In this document: positions 50,485-60,362 of the stretch, piece after piece | Layout: each line of letters starts with the position of its first letter | Position numbering within the stretch: position 1 is the stretch's first letter | The notes under the pieces: model-generated | The model's database searches: none | Seen by the model: only the letters and a program-made list of their open reading frames with translations | What the model was told of the DNA's origin: nothing | Position numbers and translations under genes: made by a program | Assembly: GCF_014205225.1 (NCBI RefSeq) | Contig: NZ_JACHNB010000001.1 | Span: 1 to 64,000 of the forward strand | Direction: 5' to 3' | Source of the DNA: Actinoplanes octamycinicus | GTDB lineage: Bacteria; Actinomycetota; Actinomycetes; Mycobacteriales; Micromonosporaceae | Length of the DNA stretch: 64,000 nucleotides

Positions 50485-51555
50485 TCACGCCTTCCAGACG
50501 TCCTTGTTCGACTCGTACATGTCGCGCAGGATCATCGGCACGTCGTAGGTCACCTTCCAGTCCGGGTAGTGCTCCTCGAACCGGGCCGTGCTGCTGATCC
50601 ACCACTGGTGGTCGCCCGTCCGGTTCTCCGGCACGTACTCGGTGTCGGCGGGCAGCCCGGCGATCTCCGAGGCCAGCTGGAACGCCTCCAGCACGCTGCA
50701 GTTGGAGGTGCGGCCGCCGCCCATGTTGTAGATCTCGGCGACCCGCGGCGCCTTCTGGAACGCCTCGAACGCGGCGACCAGGTCGTGCGAGTGGATCGCG
50801 TCCCGGACCTGCTTGCCCTTGTACCCGAAGATCCGGTACTTGCGCTGCTCCATCACGCACCGCATCACGTACGCCAGGAAGCCGTGCAGCTCGGCGGCCG
50901 AGTGACCGGGACCGGTCAGCGTGCCGCCCCGGAACACCGCGGTCGGCATGTCGAAGTAGCGGCCGTACTCCTGCACCATCACGTCGGCGGCGACCTTGCT
51001 GGCCCCGAAGATCGAGTGCAGGCTGTTGTCGATCGTCATCGTCTCGTCGATGCCCTGGAACCACTGGTGGTCCTCCGGCAGCTCCCAGCGGGTCTCCTGC
51101 TCGACCAGCGGCAACGAGTTCGGCGTGTCGCCGTACACCTTGTTGGTCGAGGTGAAGATGAACGGCGCGTCGATCGCGTGGCGGCGGGCCGACTCCAGCA
51201 TGTTCAGCGTGCCGACCGCGTTCACGTCGAAGTCCGTGTACGGCTCGCGGGCCGCCCAGTCGTGGCTCGGCTGCGCCGCGGCGTGGATCACCAGGCCGAT
51301 GTTCTTCCCGTACTGGGCGAAGAGCCGGCCCAGGCCCTCGCGGTCCCGGATGTCCAGCGAGTAGTGCGTGTACCGGTCACCGATCTCCTTGGTCATCCGC
51401 TCCAGGTTCCACTTGGTGGAGCCGTCGGCGCCGAAGAAGTAACCCCGCATGTCGTTGTCGACCCCGACCACGTCCATGCCGAGGGCGGCGAAGTGGCGGA
51501 CCGACTCGGAACCGATCAGACCGGCCGAGCCGGTGATGACGACGACGCTGCCCAT
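50485..51555 (-). CDS. NAD-dependent sugar-nucleotide epimerase (CDP-paratose 2-epimerase-like)
   Basis: 356-residue extended SDR. The cofactor motif is [18 protein letters not shown], the acidic ribose contact is in VVGVDNDM, and [19 protein letters not shown] and [20 protein letters not shown] follow. In place of the usual active-site YxxxK it reads [12 protein letters not shown], that is F at the Tyr position. The overall pattern is that of the tyvelose/paratose epimerase branch. It is monocistronic, with its own terminator and no other sugar-nucleotide gene nearby, so its product is unclear. The start is ATG 51555. Confidence 0.88.
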   Translation of the reverse strand: MGSVVVITGSAGLIGSESVRHFAALGMDVVGVDNDMRGYFFGADGSTKWNLERMTKEIGDRYTHYSLDIRDREGLGRLFAQYGKNIGLVIHAAAQPSHDWAAREPYTDFDVNAVGTLNMLESARRHAIDAPFIFTSTNKVYGDTPNSLPLVEQETRWELPEDHQWFQGIDETMTIDNSLHSIFGASKVAADVMVQEYGRYFDMPTAVFRGGTLTGPGHSAAELHGFLAYVMRCVMEQRKYRIFGYKGKQVRDAIHSHDLVAAFEAFQKAPRVAEIYNMGGGRTSNCSVLEAFQLASEIAGLPADTEYVPENRTGDHQWWISSTARFEEHYPDWKVTYDVPMILRDMYESNKDVWKA

Positions 51556-51732
51556 CAGAACCTCCGCAGGAGTGGGTGCCGACGCCGAGGTTACCGGTAG
51601 CGACGAACGGCGCCGCCCACCGGTCGGGACGTAGTGACCGGCATGCTTGGCAAGAGCACGAAATGGGCACGTCACACATCTGCCACATCTGATGGAAACG
51701 CTGGCCTCCCCCCGAACAGAGAGGTGGTCGTG

Positions 51733-54294
51733 ATGACGGAGTCCGTGCCGACCCTGCAACCCGTGCCGTCCGGCGACGCCGAGTCGCTCACGCTCGGTGC
51801 CGAGGAGGAGCTGCACGTCGTCGACCTGACCACCCGGGAGCTGGTGCCCCGGGCGCCCGAGGTGCTCGACCGGCTCGACCCGGCACACTTCTCGGCCGAG
51901 CTGCACCGCTCGGTGGTGGAGACGAACACCCCGGTCAGCACCACCCTGGACGGCCTGCGCGCGGGCATCACCGACCGCCGCCGGACCGCGGCCGCGGTGG
52001 CCGGGTCGCTCGGCCTGGGCCTGGTCGCGGCCGGCACCGTCCCGCTGGTCGACCTGGACGCGCTGGCCATCACCCCGACCCACCGGTACCGCCGGATGCT
52101 GCACGAGTACCAGATGCTGGTCCGCGAGCAGCTGATCTGCGGCGCGCAGGTGCACGTCGGGGTGCCCGACCGGGAGGAGGCGGTCGCGGTGGCGCAGCGG
52201 GTCAGCCCGGCGCTGCCGGTCCTGCTCGCCCTGTCGGCCAGCTCGCCCTACTGGATGGGTGAGGACTCCGGGTACGCCAGCGTCCGCTCGCTGGTCTGGT
52301 CACGCTGGCCGACCGCCGGCGACAGCGGCGTGCTGCGCTCCGCGGCCGAGCACGAGCAGCTGGTCGGTGACCTGATCGCGTCCGGGACGATCAGCGACCC
52401 GAAGATGGTCTACTTCGACGTCCGGCCGTCGGCGCACGTGCCGACCGTGGAGCTGCGGGTCACCGACGCCTGCCCGGACGTGGACACCGTGGTGCTGCTG
52501 GCCGGCCTGTTCCGCGCCCTGGTCCGGCGGGCCCGCGACGAGCACCGGGCCGGCCTGCCCCTGCCCACCCCGCGGCCACCGCTGCACCGGGCGGCGATGT
52601 GGCGCGCCGCCCGCTCCGGGCTGGAGGGCGACCTGCTCGACCTGCCCCGCTCGCCCGGCCCGGTGCCGGCCTCGGTCGCGGTCGAGCACCTGGTCGCCGA
52701 CCTGCGCCCGGACCTGGAGGCGCTGGGCGACTGGGAGCAGGTGTGCGACCTGTCCGCGCGGACGCTGAGCCGGGGCAGCTCGGCGTCCCGGCAGCGGCGG
52801 GCGCTGACCCGGCGTGGCCGGATCGCCGACGTGGTCGACCTGCTGGTCACCGAGACCGGCGGCGAGGCGCACCGGCCCGGGACGGCGGCACCCACCCGGC
52901 TGGTCCCGTACGCGCAGGAGGGCGACGAGGCGTTCCCGGGCCCGGTGGCGGCGGAGTACGCCGGGATCGTCCCGGTGCTCACCGCGCTCGGCGCCACCGG
53001 CCTGCGGCACCGGGAGGACGCCCGGGACGAGGAGCAGCGGGCCAACGGGGTGACGTTCAGCGTGGCCGGCGAGGCGGCCACCCGGCTGTTCCCGTTCGAC
53101 CTGGTCCCCCGGGTGGTCCCGGCGGACGACTGGGCGGCGCTGACCGGCGGGCTGACCCAGCGGGTCCGGGCGCTGAACGCGTTCCTGGCCGACGTCTACG
53201 ACAGCCGGCAGATCGTGGCCGACGGGATCGTGCCGGAGTGGGTCATCGACGGCTCGCCGGAGCTGCGGGCCAGCGGCGCGCTCTCGTCCGGGCCGGGCGT
53301 GCGCGCCCAGGTGGCCGGCGTCGACCTGGTCCGGGACGGCGACGGCCGGTGGTGCGTGCTGGAGGACAACCTGCGGGTGCCGTCCGGGATCGCCTACGCC
53401 ATGCAGAACCGCCGGCTGACCGAGAGCATCCTGCCCGAGCTGCCCCGGCCCGGGGGCCTGATCCCGGTGGACGACACGCCCCGGCTGCTCAAGGAGGCGC
53501 TGCTGGCCTCGGCCGCCGGTGACGATCCGGCGCTGGTGGTGCTCAGCCAGGGCCCGGACGACTCGGCCTGGTTCGAGCACCGGATGCTGGCCGAGGCGAT
53601 GGACGTGCCGGTGGTGCGCAGCACCGAGCTGTTCGTCGACGGCGGCCGGGTGTACCGGCTGCGGGACGGCAAGCGCTACCCGGTGGACGTGATCTACCTG
53701 CGGATGGGCGAGGACAGCCTGGTCCACTCCCCCGGCGCGGACGGGATGCCGCTCGGGCCGAGCCTGGTCGCGGCACTGCACGCGCGGACCGTCACGCTGG
53801 CGAATGCGCTGGGCAACGGGATCGGCGACGACAAGGCGGTCTACGCGTACGTGTCCCGCATGATCGAGTACTACCTGAACGAGAAGCCGCTGCTGGACGA
53901 CGTGCCGACGTACCTGTGCGGGGTGCCGGAGCAGCGCGCCGAGGTGCTGTCCCGGCTGGACGAGCTGGTCTGCAAGCCGGTCGACGGGTACGGCGGGGAC
54001 CGGATCGTGATCGGCCCGCACGCCTCCGCCGACGAGCTGGACGCGCTGCGCCGGCAGATCCGCACCGCCCCGCACCGCTGGGTGGCGCAGGACCTGGTCC
54101 GGCTCTCCACCCACCCGGTCTTCGACGGGGACCGGCTCGCACCCCGGCACGTGGACCTGCGCGCGTTCGTGTTCACCGCCGGCGACCGCCCGGTGGTCGC
54201 CCCGGCCGCGCTGACCCGGGTCGCGCCGGCCGGTTCGATGATCGTCAACTCGTCGCGCGGCGGGGGCTCCAAAGACACCTGGTTGCTGGCCTGA
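51733..54294 (+). CDS. GCS2/YbdK carboxylate-amine ligase fused to circularly permuted ATP-grasp
   Basis: 853 residues. The N-terminal GCS2 domain (about 15-370) opens [20 protein letters not shown] and contains [20 protein letters not shown]. The C-terminal half (about 400-853) is a circularly permuted type-2 ATP-grasp with [40 protein letters not shown] and the closing [14 protein letters not shown]. Both halves catalyse ATP-dependent amide bond formation, so two ligations on a glutamate-like or peptide substrate are inferred. ATG 51733 follows GAGAGG. It lies 12 bp before the amidotransferase gene. Confidence 0.92.
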   Translation: MTESVPTLQPVPSGDAESLTLGAEEELHVVDLTTRELVPRAPEVLDRLDPAHFSAELHRSVVETNTPVSTTLDGLRAGITDRRRTAAAVAGSLGLGLVAAGTVPLVDLDALAITPTHRYRRMLHEYQMLVREQLICGAQVHVGVPDREEAVAVAQRVSPALPVLLALSASSPYWMGEDSGYASVRSLVWSRWPTAGDSGVLRSAAEHEQLVGDLIASGTISDPKMVYFDVRPSAHVPTVELRVTDACPDVDTVVLLAGLFRALVRRARDEHRAGLPLPTPRPPLHRAAMWRAARSGLEGDLLDLPRSPGPVPASVAVEHLVADLRPDLEALGDWEQVCDLSARTLSRGSSASRQRRALTRRGRIADVVDLLVTETGGEAHRPGTAAPTRLVPYAQEGDEAFPGPVAAEYAGIVPVLTALGATGLRHREDARDEEQRANGVTFSVAGEAATRLFPFDLVPRVVPADDWAALTGGLTQRVRALNAFLADVYDSRQIVADGIVPEWVIDGSPELRASGALSSGPGVRAQVAGVDLVRDGDGRWCVLEDNLRVPSGIAYAMQNRRLTESILPELPRPGGLIPVDDTPRLLKEALLASAAGDDPALVVLSQGPDDSAWFEHRMLAEAMDVPVVRSTELFVDGGRVYRLRDGKRYPVDVIYLRMGEDSLVHSPGADGMPLGPSLVAALHARTVTLANALGNGIGDDKAVYAYVSRMIEYYLNEKPLLDDVPTYLCGVPEQRAEVLSRLDELVCKPVDGYGGDRIVIGPHASADELDALRRQIRTAPHRWVAQDLVRLSTHPVFDGDRLAPRHVDLRAFVFTAGDRPVVAPAALTRVAPAGSMIVNSSRGGGSKDTWLLA

Positions 54295-54306
54295 GGAGGT
54301 TTGTAC

Positions 54307-56079
54307 ATGTGCGGAATCGCCGGTGAGATCCGGTACGGCGAGCGTCCCGCGGACGTCGAGGCGGTCCGGCGGATGCTGCCCGCCCTGGAGTCGCGCGGCC
54401 CGGACGGCGAGGGGCTCTGGGAGCACGGCCGGCTCGTCTTCGGCCACCGCCGCCTGAAGATCATCGATCTGAGCGACGCCGGCCGGCAACCGATGACCGA
54501 CGAGGAACTCGGGCTGACCGTGGTCTTCAACGGCTGCGTCTACAACTATCGGGAACTGCGCGACGAGCTGGAGAAGGCGGGCTACCGGTTCTTCTCCGGC
54601 TCGGACACCGAGGTGATCCTCAAGGCCTATCACCGGTGGGGCGCGGACTGCGTCACCCGGTTCTTCGGGATGTTCGCGTTCGCGGTGGCCGAGCACGACA
54701 CCGGGACCGTCACGCTGGCCCGGGACCGGCTCGGGATCAAGCCGCTCTACCTGGCCGAGACGCCCGGGCGGCTGCGCTTCGCGTCCACGCTGCCGGCCCT
54801 GCTGGCCGCCGGCGGGGTGGACACCACGCTGGACAAGGTGGCGCTGCAGCACTACATGACGTTCCACTCGGTGGTGCCGGCGCCGCGCACGATCGTCGCC
54901 GGGATCCGGAAACTGCCGCCGGCCACCGTGCGGGTGGTCCGGGCGGACGGGACGGCGACGGACCGGGTCTACTGGACGGCGGCCGCTCATCGTACGAAAA
55001 CCATGTCGGGCCCGGAGTGGGCCGCAGCCGTGCGGGAGACGCTGGGTCTCGCGGTCCGGCGGCGGATGGTCGCCGACGTGCCGGTCGGGGTGCTGCTCTC
55101 CGGCGGCCTGGACTCCAGCTTCATCGTCGCCCTCCTGGCCCAGCAGGGGCAGCGGGGGCTGACCACGTTCAGCATCGGGTTCGAGTCCGGTGGCGGGGAG
55201 AGCGGTGACGAGTTCACCTACTCGGACCTGATCGCCAAGGAGTTCGGCACCGACCACCACCAGATCAGCATCGGGCGGGATCGGTTCCTGCCGGCCGTGG
55301 ACCGGACCGTGGCGGCGATGAGCGAGCCGATGGTCAGCCACGACTGCGTCGCCTTCCACCTGCTCAGCGAGGACGTCGCCAAGCACGTCACGGTCGTCCA
55401 GTCGGGACAGGGCGCGGACGAGATCCTGGCCGGCTACAGCTGGTATCCGCCGCTCGCCGGGGTGCCCCGGGACCGGGCCGTCGAGGCCTACGCCGCGGAG
55501 TTCTTCGACCGGACGCACGCCGAACTGGCCGGGCAGCTCAGCCCGGCCTGGCACCTGGACCGGGACCACGCCACCGCGTTCGTGGCGGAGCACTTCGGGC
55601 AGCCCGGGGCGGAGACCGCGGTGGACGCGGCGCTGCGCCTCGACTCGCAGGTGATGCTGGTCGACGATCCGGTCAAGCGGGTGGACAACATGACCATGGC
55701 GTGGGGACTGGAGGCCCGGGTGCCGTTCCTCGACCACGAGCTGGTCGAGCTGGCCGCGGCCTGCCCGCCCGAGCTGAAGCTCGCCTCGGGCGGCAAGGGT
55801 GTGCTCAAGGACGCGGCCCGCGGGCTGGTGCCGGACGAGGTGATCGACCGGACGAAGGGATATTTCCCGGTGCCCGGCATCCGCCACCTGGAAGGCCCGA
55901 TGCTGGCCAAGGTGCGCGACGCGCTGCACGCGCCGGAGGCCCGGGCCCGCGGGCTGTTCCGGCCGGAGTACGTCGCGGCCCTGCTGGCCGACCCGAACAC
56001 GCCGCGGACCACACTCGGGGCGAACCAGCTGTGGCAGCTCGCGCTGCTGGAGATGTGGTTGCAGGACAAGAAGCTGTAG
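54307..56079 (+). CDS. asnO: Asparagine-synthetase-type amidotransferase, AsnO / NAGGN amidotransferase-like
   Basis: 590 residues. The start is fixed by the class II glutaminase rule: Cys2 in MCGIAGEIRYG at ATG 54307, seven bases after GAGGAGG. The N-terminal nucleophile domain contains RGPDGEGLW, and the synthetase domain has the PP-loop LLSGGLDSSF (about 256) and VQSGQGADEILAGY. It transfers ammonia from glutamine to a carboxylate activated with ATP. By family and context the acceptor may be a small glutamyl peptide made by the upstream ligase. The symbol refers to the NAGGN-system homologue and is tentative. Confidence 0.9.
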   Translation: MCGIAGEIRYGERPADVEAVRRMLPALESRGPDGEGLWEHGRLVFGHRRLKIIDLSDAGRQPMTDEELGLTVVFNGCVYNYRELRDELEKAGYRFFSGSDTEVILKAYHRWGADCVTRFFGMFAFAVAEHDTGTVTLARDRLGIKPLYLAETPGRLRFASTLPALLAAGGVDTTLDKVALQHYMTFHSVVPAPRTIVAGIRKLPPATVRVVRADGTATDRVYWTAAAHRTKTMSGPEWAAAVRETLGLAVRRRMVADVPVGVLLSGGLDSSFIVALLAQQGQRGLTTFSIGFESGGGESGDEFTYSDLIAKEFGTDHHQISIGRDRFLPAVDRTVAAMSEPMVSHDCVAFHLLSEDVAKHVTVVQSGQGADEILAGYSWYPPLAGVPRDRAVEAYAAEFFDRTHAELAGQLSPAWHLDRDHATAFVAEHFGQPGAETAVDAALRLDSQVMLVDDPVKRVDNMTMAWGLEARVPFLDHELVELAAACPPELKLASGGKGVLKDAARGLVPDEVIDRTKGYFPVPGIRHLEGPMLAKVRDALHAPEARARGLFRPEYVAALLADPNTPRTTLGANQLWQLALLEMWLQDKKL

Positions 56080-56089
56080 GAGGCTGGTT

Positions 56090-57913
56090 TTGCTCGATCG
56101 CGCCGACGTCACGCTCCTGCCGGCGTTCTCCTCGCTGCCGGCGACCATCGCCGGGACCTGGTCGCCGGCGCTGTCCCCGGACGGCCGGCACGCGGCCTAC
56201 GTCTCCGACCGCAGCGGCACCCCGGCCGTCTGGGTGCAGCCGGTCGGCAGCGAGCTGGCCTTCCACATCCCGTTCCCGGAGCCGGTGAGCGCGGTCGCCT
56301 GGTCGTCCGGCGGCGGGTGGCTGGCCTGCCAGCTCGCCCCCGGCGGCGCGCCCCGGCAGGAGGTGTGGCTGGTCCGCCCGGACGGGTCCGACCCGCACCA
56401 GGTGGCCGGGTTCGGCAGCGACACCGCGGACACCATGCGGTGGCTGCCCGGGCGGCCGCTGCTGGCACTCACCGAGAACCTGACCGACGCGATCGTGATC
56501 GACGTGGTGGCCGGGACGCGCACGGTGATCGCGTCCGGCGAGCTGATCTCGCTCTGCGACGTGGACGCGAGCGGGCGCGGCGCGCTGCTCCGGCAGGGAC
56601 CGCGCGGGGCGCGGTGGATCCTTTTCAAGGACCTGCTTTCCGGTACGGAGGAAGCGCTCGCCCCGGGTGAGCAGGCGGTGTTCAGCCCCGGTGGCGGATG
56701 CGTCTACGTGCGCAGCGAGGACGGGGAGTTCCCGGCCCTGGTCCGGCTCGCCGGCGGCGCGGCCTCCCCCGACGCGCTCGCCGCCGGGCGCGCTTTCGCC
56801 GGCGGGACGGCGGACGTGCTCGCCGCCGGGGCCGCCGAGGTGGAGTCGTTCGCGGTGACCTCGGACGGGCGGACCGCGGCGGTGCTCTGGAACGTGCGCG
56901 GCGGCGAGTCCGCCCTGGAACTGGTCGACCTCGACCACGCCGGGCCGGCCGCGCCGGTGACCGTGCCGCTGCCCGGGCCGGTGGTCTCCGGGCTGGCCTG
57001 GAGCTTCGACGGGTCGACGCTGGCCTTCACCGCGGAGGGGCCCGGGCAGCCGCACGGCGTCTGGGCCTGCGACCGGGACGGCAAGAACCCGCGGGCGATC
57101 TCGGCCGAGCCGGCCGACGCCGACGCCGTCCGGCCGTCGCTGGAGAAGGTGACCGCGCACGACGGGCTGGCGCTGACCGGGTGGCTGTTCACGCCGGCCG
57201 GGACCGGGCCGTACCCGACGGTGATCTGGCTGCACGGCGGGCCGGAGGCGCAGGAGCGGCCCGGGCACGGTCCGCTCTTCCAGGCGCTGGTGCGGCAGGG
57301 CATCGCGGTCTTCGCGCCGAACGTGCGGGGGTCGTCCGGGTCCGGGCGGACCTACGTCAACGCGGACAACGGGCCGCTGCGCTACGACGCGATCGAGGAC
57401 GTCCGGTCGTGCGTCCGGCATCTGCGGGACGCCGGGCTGGCCGGGCGGATCGGGGTGATGGGACGCTCCTACGGGGGTTACCTGACGCTGGCGGCGCTGT
57501 GCGCCTTCCCGGACCTGTTCGACGTCGGCATCGACATCTGCGGCATGTCCAACTTCTTCACTTTCTATCAGCACACCGAGCCGTGGATCGCGGCGGCGGC
57601 GATCAGCAAGTACGGCGACCCGGTGGCGGACGCGGCCCTGCTGCACGACCTCTCCCCGATCCACCGGATCGACCGGCTGCGCGCCCCACTGCTGGTCGTG
57701 CACGGCGAGAACGACAGCAACGTGCCGGTGATCGAGGCCGAGCAGGTGGTGGCCGCGCTCGCCGCCCGGGACGCCCCGCACCGCTACCTGCTGTTCCCCG
57801 GCGAGGGGCACGAGCTGCTGCACCGGGCGTCGCGCGACGAGTTCCTCCGCGAGACGCTCGGCTGGCTGACCACCCACCTTCAGCCGACCAGCAGCAGCAC
57901 GACCAGCAGGTAG
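56090..57913 (+). CDS. S9-family prolyl-oligopeptidase-type peptidase
   Basis: 607 residues. A beta-propeller domain (about 20-340) precedes an alpha/beta-hydrolase domain. The catalytic triad is visible: S460 in GVMGRSYGGYL, D542 in VVHGENDSNV and H574 in FPGEGHELL, with oxyanion region WLHGGPEAQERPG. It starts at TTG 56090 behind TAGGAGG, 10 bp after the amidotransferase stop, so it is in the same operon and may cleave the operon's product. The C-terminus (about 595-607) is Ser/Thr-rich. Confidence 0.92.
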   Translation: MLDRADVTLLPAFSSLPATIAGTWSPALSPDGRHAAYVSDRSGTPAVWVQPVGSELAFHIPFPEPVSAVAWSSGGGWLACQLAPGGAPRQEVWLVRPDGSDPHQVAGFGSDTADTMRWLPGRPLLALTENLTDAIVIDVVAGTRTVIASGELISLCDVDASGRGALLRQGPRGARWILFKDLLSGTEEALAPGEQAVFSPGGGCVYVRSEDGEFPALVRLAGGAASPDALAAGRAFAGGTADVLAAGAAEVESFAVTSDGRTAAVLWNVRGGESALELVDLDHAGPAAPVTVPLPGPVVSGLAWSFDGSTLAFTAEGPGQPHGVWACDRDGKNPRAISAEPADADAVRPSLEKVTAHDGLALTGWLFTPAGTGPYPTVIWLHGGPEAQERPGHGPLFQALVRQGIAVFAPNVRGSSGSGRTYVNADNGPLRYDAIEDVRSCVRHLRDAGLAGRIGVMGRSYGGYLTLAALCAFPDLFDVGIDICGMSNFFTFYQHTEPWIAAAAISKYGDPVADAALLHDLSPIHRIDRLRAPLLVVHGENDSNVPVIEAEQVVAALAARDAPHRYLLFPGEGHELLHRASRDEFLRETLGWLTTHLQPTSSSTTSR

Positions 57914-57984
57914 CACAGCACCGCCGCGACCGCGCCGGCCCACCGTCCCGCTCTCGTCGTGGGGCTGGACCGGCGGCGCGTCAT
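57880..57984 (-). CDS. Candidate tiny tail-anchored membrane protein (34 aa)
   Basis: From ATG 57984: MTRRRSSPTTRAGRW, then a hydrophobic helix AGAVAAVLCYLLVVLLLVG to the stop. A basic head and one C-terminal helix is a plausible tiny membrane protein. It overlaps the end of the peptidase gene on the other strand and lacks a clear ribosome binding site, so this is a tentative call; ATG 57990 is also possible. Confidence 0.35.
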   Translation of the reverse strand: MTRRRSSPTTRAGRWAGAVAAVLCYLLVVLLLVG

Positions 57985-57997
57985 CCACATCAGCACG

Positions 57998-58079
57998 TTG
58001 TCCACAGGCGCGCCCCCGCGATCCCTCCTTCCGCGCCACACTGTCTTCGGGGGGCTCCCCCTGGGTGGGCGGGGACTGG
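57998..58079. repeat. Dispersed repeat with TTGTCCACA box, copy 2
   Basis: TTGTCCACA (57998-58006) followed by a block at about 58038-58079: ACTGTCTTCGGG, a G/C tract, then CTGGGTGGGCGGGGACTGG. It matches the arrangement at 29132-29230, about 29 kb away. Both copies are intergenic. Confidence 0.7.
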
Positions 58080-58100
58080 CACGTGGCCGCCTGACCGGCC

Positions 58101-58853
58101 TCATTGCGGGTCCAGGCGCTGCTCCAACCGCTCGATCCGCTCGATCAGCGGCTGCAGGGCCTGGGCCAGCAGCTGGGCCGGGCCGGCGTCGCCGGTGTTG
58201 CGCAGCTGCGCGTAACCCTGCGCGGCGGCCGTGTTGGCCTGCAGGTGGCGGTAACCGGCCAGGGCCGAGGCGACCCCGCGGCGGGTCAGCCGCGGCTCGG
58301 CGCCGGCCGCCCGCAGCACCCGGCCGCCCGCGCCGTCCGGCTCGGCCACCAGCCCGAGCAGCAGGTGCTCACACCCGACGTAGTTGTGCCCCAGGCCGAC
58401 CGCCTCGCCCACCGCCAGCTCCAGCGCGCCGGCCGCCGGGACGCTGAAGTGCACCCCGGCACCCGGGCCGGGCGGCTCGTCGGCCGGCTCCCGGTCCAGC
58501 TCGCGGGCCAGTCGGGCCGGGTCGATCTCCAGCGCCTGCAGCACGTGCAGCGACAGGTTGCCGCCCTCCTCGATCATCGCGCCGAGCAGGTGGCCGGTGC
58601 CGACCGCGGTGCGCGAGGCGGCCCGCGCGCGCTCCACGGCCAGCCCGATGACCACCCGGGCCCGGCCGGTCATCAGCGGGAAGCGCTCCTCCAGGTCGGC
58701 GCCGGCCAACTCGGACAGCGACGTCTCGCGGATCGCGGTGACCCGGCGCACCGCCTGCTCCAGGGCCCGCTGGCAGATCGCCGAGACCGGCAGCCCGGTC
58801 TCCTTGACCGCCTCGGCCAGCTCGTCCGGCAGATACACGTTGATCTTCGGCAT
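58101..58853 (-). CDS. Clp-N domain protein with RHH-like N-terminus
   Basis: 250 residues. The first 40 residues (KINVYLPDELAEAVKETGLP and SAICQRALEQAVRR) look like a ribbon-helix-helix DNA-binding or dimerisation unit. Residues about 65-215 hold two Clp_N-type repeats (VVIGLAVERARAASRTAVGT with GHLLGAMIEEGGN; GLGHNYVGCEHLLLGL), and a coiled-coil tail ends in ERIERLEQRLDPQ. No AAA+ ATPase domain follows. ATG 58853 has GAAGGG eight bases before. A double TTGGGGTTA direct repeat lies just upstream and could be its own operator. Confidence 0.85.
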   Translation of the reverse strand: MPKINVYLPDELAEAVKETGLPVSAICQRALEQAVRRVTAIRETSLSELAGADLEERFPLMTGRARVVIGLAVERARAASRTAVGTGHLLGAMIEEGGNLSLHVLQALEIDPARLARELDREPADEPPGPGAGVHFSVPAAGALELAVGEAVGLGHNYVGCEHLLLGLVAEPDGAGGRVLRAAGAEPRLTRRGVASALAGYRHLQANTAAAQGYAQLRNTGDAGPAQLLAQALQPLIERIERLEQRLDPQ

Positions 58854-58874
58854 GGGGCGCACCCTTCGTCCGGC

Positions 58875-58912
58875 TTGGGGTTATCAACCTATACCCCCAT
58901 TGGGGTTACAAC
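58875..58912. promoter_or_regulatory. Direct-repeat operator/promoter of the Clp-N domain gene
   Basis: TTGGGGTTATCAAC (58875-58888) and TTGGGGTTACAAC (58900-58912) are spaced 25 bp apart, about 20 bp before the gene's start on the minus strand. Between them, CTATACCCCCA gives an additional inverted copy of the GGGG core. Tandem sites of this kind suit an RHH-type autoregulator. The stretch is AT-rich compared with its surroundings and likely overlaps the promoter. Confidence 0.6.
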
Positions 58913-59005
58913 AAGCACCGGCAGTGGGCAAGCGCACGTTGCAACGTGGCGACCTGCGGAGAAGTCTGGAAACGAACCTGCTGAAGCGCGAGCGGAAGGC
59001 GCCAC

Positions 59006-60352
59006 ATGTCCCTGCGACCCGGAGCCCGGGCCTGGGCGGTGTGGGCCGCCGGCCTCGCCGCCTACGTCGTCGCCGTCCTGCACCGCACCTCGCTCGGGGT
59101 GGCCGGCCTCGACGCGCAGCACCGGTTCGACGTGGGCGCCGGCGCGCTCGCCAGTTTCGCGGTGCTCCAGCTGCTGGTCTATGCCGGCCTGCAGATCCCG
59201 GTCGGGCTGCTGCTCGACCGGTTCGGATCGCTGCGGCTGGTGGTCTGCGGCGGTCTGGTGATGGCCGCCGGGCAGACCCTGATGGCCTACGCGGACGGGA
59301 TGACCGGCGCGATCGTGGCCCGGGTGCTGGTCGGCGCCGGCGACGCGATGACCTTCATCAGCGTGCTGCGCCTGGTCCCCCACTGGTTCCCGCCCCGCCG
59401 GGTGCCGGTGCTGACCCAGCTCACCGGCATCGTCGGGCAGCTCGGCCAGATCCTCTCCGCGGTGCCGCTGGCCGCGGTGCTGGCCGCCGCCGGCTGGACC
59501 ACCGGGTTCCTCGGCGCGGCCGGTGCCGGGCTCGTCGTCTCGCTGGCCGCCCTCGCGGCGCTGCGCGACACCCCGGACCGGCGGATCAGCAGCGGCCACC
59601 CGATCAACCTGCGCCGGCTCGGCGAGGACCTGAGCGGCGCGTGGCGGCACCCGGGCACCCGCCTCGGCCTCTGGACCCACTTCACCACCCAGTTCACCGG
59701 CACGGTGTTCGCCCTGATGTGGGGCATCCCGTTCCTGATCGCCGGCGAGGGGCTGACCCGCGGCCAGGCCGGCAGCCTGCTCACCCTCTTCGTGATCACC
59801 GGCATGTGTGCCGGCCCGGTGCTCGGCACCCTGGTGCAGCGTTACCCGCTGCGCCGCTCGCTGCTGGTGCTCGGCATCGTCGCGATCAACCTGGGCGCCT
59901 GGGCGCTGGTCCTGCTCTGGCCCGGCCGGGCGCCGCTCCCGCTGCTGATCCTGCTGGTGGTGGCGCTCGGCTCGGGCGGTCCCGGCTCGATGATCGGCTT
60001 CGACTACGCGCGGACCTTCAACCCGCCGCACCGCCTGGGCACCGCGACCGGCGTGGTCAACGTGGGCGGGTTCGTCGCCTCGCTGCTCACCATCGAGCTG
60101 ATCGGCCTGATCCTGGACGCCCGCACCGGCGGCCGTGCCGACTATCACATCGCCGACTTCCGGGTCGCGATGTCGGTTCAGTTCCTGGTCGCCGCGGTCG
60201 GCCTGGCAGGCATCCTGCGCACCCGGAAACTGGCCCGTCGCCGCCTCGAGGAGGAGGAAGGCATCGTCATCCGCCCGCTGCGGGTGGCCCTGGCCGAGCG
60301 GCGTGGTTTAGCGGCGAGCCGAGCGGTAAAGGCGGAGAGCTGGCGCGACTGA
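59006..60352 (+). CDS. Major facilitator superfamily transporter
   Basis: 448 residues with about 12 membrane helices. The conserved loop 2-3 motif is GLLLDRFGSLRLVVCGG. A helix-4 segment, RVLVGAGDAMTFISVL, and symmetrical second half PVLGTLVQRYPLRRSLLV support an MFS importer/exporter. The overall pattern resembles nitrate/nucleoside or sugar-type antiporters, so the substrate is unassigned. A basic cytoplasmic tail (about 410-448) follows the last helix. It is 10 bp upstream of the next gene. Confidence 0.9.
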   Translation: MSLRPGARAWAVWAAGLAAYVVAVLHRTSLGVAGLDAQHRFDVGAGALASFAVLQLLVYAGLQIPVGLLLDRFGSLRLVVCGGLVMAAGQTLMAYADGMTGAIVARVLVGAGDAMTFISVLRLVPHWFPPRRVPVLTQLTGIVGQLGQILSAVPLAAVLAAAGWTTGFLGAAGAGLVVSLAALAALRDTPDRRISSGHPINLRRLGEDLSGAWRHPGTRLGLWTHFTTQFTGTVFALMWGIPFLIAGEGLTRGQAGSLLTLFVITGMCAGPVLGTLVQRYPLRRSLLVLGIVAINLGAWALVLLWPGRAPLPLLILLVVALGSGGPGSMIGFDYARTFNPPHRLGTATGVVNVGGFVASLLTIELIGLILDARTGGRADYHIADFRVAMSVQFLVAAVGLAGILRTRKLARRRLEEEEGIVIRPLRVALAERRGLAASRAVKAESWRD

Positions 60353-60362
60353 GAGGGGGCAC

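Noticed and set aside
52300..56148. A long minus-strand open frame opposite the ligase/amidotransferase genes
   Set aside because: Antisense of the well-supported GCS2-ATP-grasp and AsnO genes; no recognisable motif and an Arg/Pro/Val/Gln-rich composition typical of shadow frames.
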